This document shows, piece by piece, positions 1-5,168 of a stretch of 5,168 bases of DNA. The stretch comes from an uncultured Nocardiopsis sp. (GTDB lineage: Bacteria; Actinomycetota; Actinomycetes; Streptosporangiales; Streptosporangiaceae): NCBI GenBank assembly GCA_937957845.1, contig CALGOD010000881.1, forward strand, positions 1 through 5,168, written 5' to 3'. A program made the position numbers and the translations under genes. The notes beneath the pieces were generated by a model, which was not told where the DNA came from, ran no database searches, and saw only the letters and a list, made by a program, of their open reading frames with translations. Positions within the stretch are counted from its first letter, which is position 1, and each line of letters begins with the position of its first letter.

Positions 1-1736
1 TGCTCACCCGCGCGGCCCAGCTCTACCGCTGTGCCGAGCCCGGCGCCCGCCACGCCCGCGCTCCCCGTGGCCCGGGGCCCGACCTGGTCGAACGTCTGTC
101 GCGTGGAGTGGACCGTGCCCGTGAGCGCTCCGCGCGCACGATCCGCTTCCTGCGCGCCATGCGCGGAGCCTGGGGATGGCTCATGGTGGCGGCACTGCTC
201 GTCGCCCCTCTGCTCGTCCCCGGTCTGGGCGTCGTACCGTCCGCCCTGATCGCCGCCTTCGTGCTGTTGTTCCAACTGGCCTGGCCGGCGCGCTCCCGCA
301 CCGTCTCCTTCGCCACCCTCCTGCGCGTGGCCGCGGTCGGCGCGCTGCTGGTGTGGCCCCTCGCCCTCGCCGAGGCGGCCGTGGCCCGGCTTCTCGACGT
401 CGACCCCTACAGCGTGCTCGGCTACACCTACGTCGCGGTGTTCGTGGAGGAGCCGGGCAAACTGCTCCCGCTGCTGCTCCTGCCCCTGGTGGCCCGCCGG
501 AGGCTGCGCCGCCTGGCCGCCGTGGACTTCCTGTTGCTGGCCGCCGCCTCCGGAGCCGGGTTCCAACTCGCCGAACGCCTGTTCACCGAGGTGTCCCTCG
601 GCGGCCCCGACCTCTCCGCCACCACGGGCCTGTTCCTGCCGGGCGGGACCACCGTCACCGATCCGGCGGGCGACGTGCTGGCGGTCTTCTCCGGGCACGC
701 CGTCACCACCGGGCTGGTCGGTGCCGCCCTCGGGCTGGCGATCGTGGGCCGTCACCACGGAAGATGGTTGTGGCTGTTGCCCCCGAGCGCGATGACCCTG
801 GCGGTCCTGGAACATCTGAACCTCAACGCGAGACTGGCCGGCGCCGAGCTCCACCCCGCCTCGGAGCTGCTGCACGGTCTCCTCGGCGGTGGGGTCCTCA
901 CACCCTGGCTGTTGCTGCTGTCACTGGTGTGCGCGGTGGCGATGGACTACCGGATGATCGCGACCGCGGCCGAGTCCACGCCTCCGCTGCCCGGACGGCC
1001 TCCACTGGTGCGCCTGCGCCGCTGGGCCAGGGGGCGTTCCGTGGCCATGCGCGTCCGGGTGCCCGCCGACATCGCACCGTTGTTCCGCAGGACGGCGCTG
1101 TCCTGGGTGGACCTGCCGGTCACCCTGGCCACCACCCTGTCCATGATCGTCCACGAACTCGCCGCCGCCACCATCGCCGCACGACGCGGCCCCGGGGCGC
1201 TCTGCGACACCTGGCGGTTCCTGCGCCGGCGCAGGGCCAACGCCATGGGCGAGGCACGGTCCGCCGGACGGCCCTGGCGCCACCACCCCTCCCAGGAGGA
1301 GCTCACCCGACAGGCCCGTGACCTGGCCGGACGTCTGGGCCTGGCCGCCACCGGCGGGGTCACCGGGGCCATGGCCGCCATGGGCACCATGGGCGCCGCC
1401 GCGATGCTCCCCGCGCTTTTCGTTCCCACCATGGTGACGACGGGGGAACCCGCCTACGCCTATGTGGCCCTGGACCGGATCCAGGGCTGGCTCGGTGGCC
1501 TGACCTTCGCGGAGACGCTCTGGGCGGCCGTGGCCATGACCGCGGTGTTCACCCTGTCGCTGTCGGGCAACGGCGTACCGCACGCCCACCCGCGCATGCG
1601 CGAGTTCCTGCGCGCGCCCACCGCCAACACCGGCGCGATCCTGGGGATGCTCGCCCCCGGCCAGGTGGGATACGCGGTCCTCGGCCTGGTGGGAACGATG
1701 CTGCCCCGGCGGGTGGACCGCCTCCTGAGCCGCTGA
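1..1736 (+). CDS. PrsW-family intramembrane protease-like membrane protein, 5' end probably outside the window
   Basis: This is probably a membrane-embedded glutamic protease of the PrsW family, whose founding member cleaves an anti-sigma factor; the substrate here is unknown. Numbering from GTG 108, the family motifs appear in order: EExxK at E114/E115/K118, FxxxE at F152/E156, a membrane-embedded His at H197, and HxxxN at H236/N240. FxxxE after EExxK favours PrsW over CPBP/CAAX proteases. Hydrophobic segments lie near 22-40, 42-58, 69-90, 104-127, 137-154, 190-214, 219-238 and 255-280. Residues about 290-542 are an unassigned extension with an Arg-rich part and further hydrophobic stretches near 411-440, 466-486 and 506-532. 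Bacillus PrsW is only about 220 residues. GTG 108 has no Shine-Dalgarno. The frame stays open to base 3 through 35 more codons with no ATG, GTG or TTG, so I treat the gene as 5'-partial. Bases 1-2 (TG) could be the tail of a start codon. The family call is fairly firm; the protease activity is inferred. Confidence 0.72.
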   Translation, partial: LTRAAQLYRCAEPGARHARAPRGPGPDLVERLSRGVDRARERSARTIRFLRAMRGAWGWLMVAALLVAPLLVPGLGVVPSALIAAFVLLFQLAWPARSRTVSFATLLRVAAVGALLVWPLALAEAAVARLLDVDPYSVLGYTYVAVFVEEPGKLLPLLLLPLVARRRLRRLAAVDFLLLAAASGAGFQLAERLFTEVSLGGPDLSATTGLFLPGGTTVTDPAGDVLAVFSGHAVTTGLVGAALGLAIVGRHHGRWLWLLPPSAMTLAVLEHLNLNARLAGAELHPASELLHGLLGGGVLTPWLLLLSLVCAVAMDYRMIATAAESTPPLPGRPPLVRLRRWARGRSVAMRVRVPADIAPLFRRTALSWVDLPVTLATTLSMIVHELAAATIAARRGPGALCDTWRFLRRRRANAMGEARSAGRPWRHHPSQEELTRQARDLAGRLGLAATGGVTGAMAAMGTMGAAAMLPALFVPTMVTTGEPAYAYVALDRIQGWLGGLTFAETLWAAVAMTAVFTLSLSGNGVPHAHPRMREFLRAPTANTGAILGMLAPGQVGYAVLGLVGTMLPRRVDRLLSR

Positions 1737-1741
1737 GACGA

Positions 1742-1754
1742 CGGCCCCCGGCCG
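1742..1754. terminator. Small GC hairpin between convergent genes, possible weak terminator
   Basis: The arms CGGCC and GGCCG flank a CCC loop in the 45-bp gap between two converging stop codons, which is where a bidirectional terminator would be expected. The stem is only 5 bp and no T tract follows on either strand. In DNA this GC-rich such a hairpin can easily arise by chance. The rest of the gap (1755-1781) shows no clear signal. Confidence 0.2.
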
Positions 1755-1781
1755 GAGACGGTCGGACGCTCCCCACCGGGC

Positions 1782-4106
1782 TCACGCGGGGGTGGTCCCC
1801 CTCGGCGGTTCGAACGCGCGCACCGGCGGCACCTCGCCCTCGAACGGCTCCACACGCACCCGTACGAGCTGGCCCGTGCACCCCTGGCTCAGCGAGGACG
1901 TGCCCACGTCCTCGGTCAGGACGTTCGGGTTCCCGTGCGCGCACGTCACCTCCGGCGCGGAGGGGTCGTACCAGGCCCCCGTCGACAGCTGCACCACGCC
2001 CGGACGCAGGGCGTCGCTGACCACGAGGCCCGCCAGGCACGAGCCACGAGGACTCGACACCCGTACCACGTCCCCGTCGGACACCCCGAGGTCCCGCGCG
2101 TCGGAGGGGTGCATCCTCAACGGAGACCGCCCGGCGACCTTCTGCGCCATGCTGTGGGCCCCCATCTCCTGCTGGCTGTGCATGCTCCCGCGCGGCTGGT
2201 TGGCCACGAGCACCAGCGGGTGGTCATCGTCGTCGGACAGCACCGGACCCGGCGACCACACCGGATGGCCGGGGCAGTCCTGGTAACCGAACGAGGCGAT
2301 CGTCTCCGAGAACAGTTCGATCCGACCGCTGGGCGTGCGCAGCGCGTTCGCCTCCGGATCGGCACGGAACTCGCCCAGAAGCGCCTCGTCCTCCACCCGC
2401 CCGGGCATGTCCACCCGGCCGCGCTCCCAGAACTCGTCGAAATCCGGAACGTCCAGTCCGTGCCGTGCGGCCATGGAACGCCAGCGTCCGTAGGCCAGAC
2501 GCATCCACTCGCCGCTGGTGCGCCCCTCGGTGAACTTCTCGCGCACCCCCAGACGTTCGGCCAGGTCGGCGTAGGTGTCGTACTCATCACGTGCCTGGCC
2601 GTGCGGCTCCACCGCCCGCCGCATCGCCCGCAACGCCAGGTCGCCGCGGCTTCCGGTCAGGTCGTCGCGCTCCAGCACGGTCGTCGCCGGGATGACGATG
2701 TCGGCGTGGCGGGCCGTCGCCGTCCAATGGGTCTCGTGCACCACCACGGTCTCGGGCCGACCGAAGGCCCGTGACAGCCTCGTCAGGTCCTGGTGGTGGT
2801 GGAACGGGTTGCCGCCGGCCCAGTACACGAGTCGGATGTCGGGATAGCGGCGCTCCTCGCCGTCGTAGTCGTAGCGGCCCCCCGGGTCCAACAGCATGTC
2901 GGCGATCTTGGCCACCGGGATGAACGCGTCCACCGGGTTGGCGCCCTGTGGCATCCGCGGCAGCCCCACCGGGGTGGCACCGCCTCCGTAGTTGCCCATC
3001 GACCCGTATCCCGACGCGAACCCGCCGCCGGGCAGCCCCACCTGCCCCAGGCAGCACGCCAGCGCCAGTCCCGCCCACAGCGGCTGCTCGCCGTAACGGG
3101 CGCGCTGTACCGACCAGCCCACGTTGACCAGGGTGCGGCTGTGGGCCATGCGTCGGGCCAGCGCCCGCAGCTCCTCGGCGGGGACGCCGCTGATCCGCTC
3201 CGCCCACTCGGGGGTGCGTTCCGTCCCCCGCGGCCCTCCGTGCTCGTCGCGCTCTCCCAGCACGTAGGCGCGCACCACGTCGGCGCCCACCGTGTACCGG
3301 TCCAGGAAGTCCGTGTCGGCGAGTCCCTCGGTGAAGAGGACGTGCATCAACGCCAGCATCACCGCGGTGTCGGTCCCCGGGACCAGCGACAGCCACTCGG
3401 ACTTCACTCCCTCCGGAACGTCGTCGCGCAGCGGAGAGAGGGACACGAACTCCACCCCGGCCTCCGAGGCCGCGTGCATCTGTGGCCCCGCGGTCTGCGC
3501 CGTCCGGCCGCCCGCGGCGATCCAGGTGTTGGACACCCGCAGCCCGCCGAAGGTCACCAGCAGTTCGGTGTGCCTTCGGATCTGTGTCCAGGCGGGTGCC
3601 CGGTGAAGTAGCCGGCCGGTCCCGGGGGTGCCGAGGAGATGGGGGAAGAGCACTTCCACCGCACCATGGCTGTAGGTGGTGCGTGAACTCGTGTAACCGC
3701 CGATGGTGTTGAGGAAGCGGTGCAGCTGACTCTGCGCGTGATGGATCCGACCCGCGCTGCCCCACCCGTAGGACCCGCCGAAGATCGCCTCGTTGCCGTG
3801 CTCGCCGCGGACCCGGTCCAACTCGCCCGCGAGCAGGTCCAGCACCCGGGACCACTCCACCTCGACGTAGTCGTCGTCGGGCTCGCCCCGGCGCGGATCC
3901 GGTCCGGGCCCGTTCTCCAACCACCGCCGCCGTACCGCCGGGCGCGCCACCCGCGACACGTGGTGCTGGGCCACGGGGGTGTTGCCGATCAGGGGGGAGG
4001 GCGCCGGGTCGTCCGGATCCGGCCGGACCCCCACCACACGTCCGTCGTCGACGACCACGCTGTAGCTGCCCCAGTGGGCGCTGGTGGGGTACGAGGTACT
4101 GGACAT
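1782..4106 (-). CDS. BisC/DMSO reductase-type molybdopterin oxidoreductase, probably cytoplasmic
   Basis: This enzyme is likely to reduce an S-oxide or N-oxide (biotin sulfoxide, free methionine sulfoxide, DMSO or TMAO) at a bis-molybdopterin guanine dinucleotide molybdenum centre. It is colinear from end to end with E. coli BisC and TorA as I recall them: AHWG at 10-13, SYGW at 112-115, GWSVQRxxxGEQ at 330-341, GQVGLPGGGF at 354-363, NPFHHHQD at 433-440, HADIVIPATTxxER at 467-480, TPSGRIELFS at 591-600 and GNPNVLT at 725-731. The catalytic domain runs to about 500 and the dinucleotide-binding C-terminal domain covers about 630-750. The presumed Mo ligand is Ser146 in TYSHGA. Tyr113 and Trp115 match the DMSO reductase/BisC active site, whereas TorA lacks that Tyr. 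There is no twin-arginine signal and no N-terminal Cys cluster, so it should act in the cytoplasm without its own Fe-S cluster. Length (774) fits the family. ATG 4106 is supported by AGGAGG nine bases upstream. Substrate and electron donor cannot be read from the sequence. Confidence 0.93.
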   Translation of the reverse strand: MSSTSYPTSAHWGSYSVVVDDGRVVGVRPDPDDPAPSPLIGNTPVAQHHVSRVARPAVRRRWLENGPGPDPRRGEPDDDYVEVEWSRVLDLLAGELDRVRGEHGNEAIFGGSYGWGSAGRIHHAQSQLHRFLNTIGGYTSSRTTYSHGAVEVLFPHLLGTPGTGRLLHRAPAWTQIRRHTELLVTFGGLRVSNTWIAAGGRTAQTAGPQMHAASEAGVEFVSLSPLRDDVPEGVKSEWLSLVPGTDTAVMLALMHVLFTEGLADTDFLDRYTVGADVVRAYVLGERDEHGGPRGTERTPEWAERISGVPAEELRALARRMAHSRTLVNVGWSVQRARYGEQPLWAGLALACCLGQVGLPGGGFASGYGSMGNYGGGATPVGLPRMPQGANPVDAFIPVAKIADMLLDPGGRYDYDGEERRYPDIRLVYWAGGNPFHHHQDLTRLSRAFGRPETVVVHETHWTATARHADIVIPATTVLERDDLTGSRGDLALRAMRRAVEPHGQARDEYDTYADLAERLGVREKFTEGRTSGEWMRLAYGRWRSMAARHGLDVPDFDEFWERGRVDMPGRVEDEALLGEFRADPEANALRTPSGRIELFSETIASFGYQDCPGHPVWSPGPVLSDDDDHPLVLVANQPRGSMHSQQEMGAHSMAQKVAGRSPLRMHPSDARDLGVSDGDVVRVSSPRGSCLAGLVVSDALRPGVVQLSTGAWYDPSAPEVTCAHGNPNVLTEDVGTSSLSQGCTGQLVRVRVEPFEGEVPPVRAFEPPRGTTPA

Positions 4107-4115
4107 GAGGCGCTT

Positions 4116-4121
4116 CCTCCT
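4116..4121 (-). promoter_or_regulatory. Ribosome-binding site of the molybdopterin oxidoreductase
   Basis: Read on the minus strand, these bases are AGGAGG, a full Shine-Dalgarno core, with nine bases between it and the ATG ending at 4106. This decides the start of the reductase and rules out a longer, Tat-targeted N-terminus. Confidence 0.8.
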
Positions 4122-4146
4122 GAGACGGGGTGGGACCGCCCCTCAG
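4120..4146. repeat. Imperfect inverted repeat next to the reductase ribosome-binding site
   Basis: CTGA and GGGG, separated by a three-base bulge, pair with CCCC and TCAG across an eight-base loop. The base of the stem touches the Shine-Dalgarno at 4116-4121. If transcription begins upstream of 4146, the hairpin could affect translation of the reductase. If the -10 candidate at 4145-4150 is real, only half of it would be transcribed, which argues against an RNA role. Confidence 0.3.
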
Positions 4147-4150
4147 CGTA
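4145..4150 (-). promoter_or_regulatory. Candidate -10 hexamer for the reductase
   Basis: On the minus strand these bases read TACGCT, fitting the TAnnnT form common in actinobacterial housekeeping promoters. Transcription would begin near 4138, giving a leader of roughly 30 bases. No recognisable -35 lies 16-18 bases upstream, so the call is weak. Confidence 0.3.
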
Positions 4151-4166
4151 CGCACCGCACGGTGCG
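4151..4166. promoter_or_regulatory. Dyad A, 7-bp arms with a 2-bp centre, candidate operator
   Basis: CGCACCG and CGGTGCG are perfect inverted arms around a central CA. The site lies directly upstream of the minus-strand -10 candidate and abuts a -10-like GATGAT (4166-4171) for the lyase, so a bound dimer could control both directions. I do not recognise the regulator family from this sequence. Confidence 0.45.
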
Positions 4167-4170
4167 ATGA

Positions 4171-4183
4171 TGTGCAGCGCACA
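4171..4183. promoter_or_regulatory. Dyad B, TGTGC-AGC-GCACA, candidate operator
   Basis: Five-base perfect inverted arms TGTGC and GCACA flank an AGC spacer, 26-38 bases upstream of the preferred lyase start. The TGTGC/GCACA half-site resembles the short palindromes bound by winged-helix or helix-turn-helix dimers in general, but no specific family can be named. It shares GTGC/GCAC cores with dyad A. It lies where a transcription start for the lyase would fall if GATGAT at 4166-4171 is its -10, which would suit repression. Confidence 0.4.
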
Positions 4184-4196
4184 GGCACGGCCGAAC

Positions 4197-4200
4197 GGAG
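4197..4200 (+). promoter_or_regulatory. Ribosome-binding site of the CoA-ester lyase
   Basis: GGAG lies nine bases before ATG 4210 but only three before the in-frame ATG at 4204. The spacing favours 4210 as the main start; ATG 4204 would add only Met-Thr. Confidence 0.6.
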
Positions 4201-4209
4201 TGAATGACC

Positions 4210-5157
4210 ATGGGCACCCTCAGATCGCGGCGGTCGGTCCTCGCCGTCCCGGCGTCCAACCCCAGGTTCGTCGAGAAGGCGCGGAGTCTGGACACCGACG
4301 CCTTCTTCCTCGACCTGGAGGACGCGGTCGCTCCCCTGGAGAAGGAGACCGCCCGCGACACCGTCGTCCACGCCCTCAACGAGGGAGGCTGGGACGGCAG
4401 GGTCCGCACGGTCCGCGTGAACGACGTCACCACCGCGTGGGCCTACCGGGACGTCATCACCGTCGTCGAAGGGGCCGGAGCCGAACTCGACGCGTTGGTC
4501 CTGCCCAAGGTCACCGGACCCCGCGACGTCCAGTGGCTCGACACCCTCCTCACCCAGATCGAACGCGCCGTCGGCCTGGAGGTCGGCCGGATCGGCATCG
4601 AGGCGCAGATCGAGGACGCCCGCGGCCTGGTCGAGGTCGACGCGATCGCCGCGGCCTCACCCCGTCTGGAGACCCTCGTCTACGGACCGGCCGACTTCAT
4701 GGCCTCCATCAACATGAAGAGCCTGGTCGTCGGTGAGCAACCGCCCGGCTACGACGTCGGGGACGCCTACCACTACGTGCTCATGCGCATCCTCATGGCC
4801 GCCCGGGCCAACGGCCTCCAGGCCATCGACGGTCCCCATCTGCAGATCCGCGACGTGGAGGCCTTCCGCCGCTCCGCCGCGCGCTCGGCCGCACTCGGTT
4901 TCGACGGCAAGTGGGTCCTGCACCCGCTCCAGGTGGAGGCCGCCAACGAGGTGTTCGCGCCCGACCAGGAGGACTACGACCACGCCGAACTGATCCTGGA
5001 CGCCTACGAGCACGCCACCACCGTGGACCGTCGCGGCGCCGTCATGCTCGGCGAGGAGATGCTCGACGAGGCCTCGCGCAAGATGGCGCTCGTGATCGCG
5101 GGCAAGGGACGGGCGGCGGGCCTCGTGCGCACCCGGAGGTTCGACCCCGGGACGTGA
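4210..5157 (+). CDS. HpcH/HpaI-family CoA-ester lyase, Mcl1-like (L-malyl-CoA/beta-methylmalyl-CoA lyase)
   Basis: This is a TIM-barrel, Mg-dependent C-C lyase that likely cleaves or forms a hydroxyacyl-CoA ester, for example L-malyl-CoA to acetyl-CoA plus glyoxylate or beta-methylmalyl-CoA to propionyl-CoA plus glyoxylate. Numbering from ATG 4204, it shows RSxLxVP at 10-15, DLED at 37-40 with K47 and R51, CoA/substrate Arg in RVN at 71-73, PK at 101-102, Mg-ligand candidates E137 (QIED) and D164 (GPADF), IDGPH at 208-212 and GFDGKWVLHP at 232-241. The C-terminal lid segment includes D288, matching the Asp that malyl-CoA lyases contribute from the neighbouring subunit. The 315-317 residue length and the C-terminal extension fit Mcl1 better than shorter CitE homologues. 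A place in the ethylmalonyl-CoA pathway or propionate/glyoxylate metabolism is inferred, since no partner gene is in view. A citrate- or citramalyl-CoA lyase-like activity is possible. Confidence 0.9.
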   Translation: MGTLRSRRSVLAVPASNPRFVEKARSLDTDAFFLDLEDAVAPLEKETARDTVVHALNEGGWDGRVRTVRVNDVTTAWAYRDVITVVEGAGAELDALVLPKVTGPRDVQWLDTLLTQIERAVGLEVGRIGIEAQIEDARGLVEVDAIAAASPRLETLVYGPADFMASINMKSLVVGEQPPGYDVGDAYHYVLMRILMAARANGLQAIDGPHLQIRDVEAFRRSAARSAALGFDGKWVLHPLQVEAANEVFAPDQEDYDHAELILDAYEHATTVDRRGAVMLGEEMLDEASRKMALVIAGKGRAAGLVRTRRFDPGT

Positions 5158-5164
5158 TCGGTCC

Positions 5165-5168
5165 GGAG
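5165..5168 (+). promoter_or_regulatory. Possible ribosome-binding site of a next gene beyond the window
   Basis: The window ends in GGAG, eight to eleven bases after the lyase stop codon. If an ATG or GTG follows within about ten bases, the lyase is the first gene of a tightly packed operon. The four-base match alone is weak. Confidence 0.25.

Larger units (their letters stand above)
4107..4209. promoter_or_regulatory. Divergent control region between the reductase and the CoA-ester lyase
   Basis: About 100 bp separate two outward-facing genes, so both promoters must lie here or overlap the genes. It holds the ribosome-binding sites of both genes, two separate dyads (4151-4166 and 4171-4183) and weak -10-like hexamers for each direction. 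No good -35 hexamer is visible for either. A shared regulator acting on both genes is plausible but inferred. Confidence 0.6.

Noticed and set aside
417..830. CAAX/CPBP-type protease instead of PrsW
   Set aside because: EExxK also occurs loosely in that family, but the next motif here is FxxxE rather than FxxxH, followed by the PrsW-type His motifs.
176..1321. Plus-strand open frame of 381 residues inside the PrsW-like gene
   Set aside because: It is a +1-type shadow with an Arg/Pro-rich composition. The overlapping frame has clear PrsW motifs and membrane segments.
921..1589. Minus-strand frame of 222 residues with Gly/His-rich sequence
   Set aside because: It is antisense to the PrsW-like gene, has no recognisable domain and its composition is typical of a shadow frame.
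1773..1795. CCACC/GGTGG inverted repeat at the end of the reductase gene as a terminator
   Set aside because: It has a five-base stem with a 13-base loop, partly inside coding sequence and with no T tract. It is within chance expectation for this composition.
4047..4106. Twin-arginine signal peptide on the reductase
   Set aside because: The N-terminus enters the AHWG segment of the mature family fold within ten residues, has no RR motif or hydrophobic core, and the strong ribosome-binding site fixes this start.
4166..4171. GATGAT as a firm -10 for the lyase
   Set aside because: It matches the consensus at four of six positions and its position is plausible, but no -35 is visible at 16-18 bases, so it is mentioned only as support for the dyads and not listed as a promoter.
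2587..4371. Long minus-strand open frame of 594 residues
   Set aside because: It overlaps the reductase on the same strand in another frame, is rich in Arg/Gly/Pro and matches no family. It is a by-product of the high GC content.
3720..4736. Plus-strand open frame of 338 residues across the divergent region
   Set aside because: It runs antisense to the reductase and then out of frame through the lyase. Its product is low-complexity Arg/Gly/His/Pro, so it is not a gene.

Overview
The window comes from a GC-rich, high-GC3 actinobacterial chromosome. The sequence suggests a Streptomyces- or Nocardiopsis-like organism, but the genus cannot be fixed from it. It holds three protein genes. I saw no RNA gene, insertion sequence or CRISPR array.

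Layout. (1) Bases 1-1736, plus strand: a polytopic membrane protein whose N-terminal half carries the motif set of PrsW-type intramembrane glutamic proteases. Its C-terminal half of about 250 residues is unassigned. The frame is open to the left edge, so the true start probably lies upstream. (2) Bases 1737-1781: a short gap between convergent genes with one small GC hairpin. (3) Bases 1782-4106, minus strand: a complete 774-residue molybdopterin oxidoreductase of the BisC/DMSO-reductase/TorA type, without a Tat signal or Fe-S motif, so probably a cytoplasmic S-oxide or N-oxide reductase. (4) Bases 4107-4209: a compact divergent control region with two different dyads, ribosome-binding sites facing both ways and weak -10 candidates. 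(5) Bases 4210-5157, plus strand: a complete HpcH/HpaI (CitE-like) CoA-ester lyase, closest in layout to L-malyl-CoA/beta-methylmalyl-CoA lyase (Mcl1). The last bases of the window contain a GGAG that may be the ribosome-binding site of a further plus-strand gene.

How they fit together. The reductase and the lyase are transcribed divergently from one region of about 100 bp, so shared regulation is plausible. No known pathway links the two. The PrsW-like gene converges on the reductase and looks functionally separate. I found no convincing evidence for a wholly new system. The items most worth a second look are the twin-dyad divergent promoter, the unusual sequence around the presumed molybdenum-ligand serine, and the uncharacterised C-terminal half of the PrsW-like protein.
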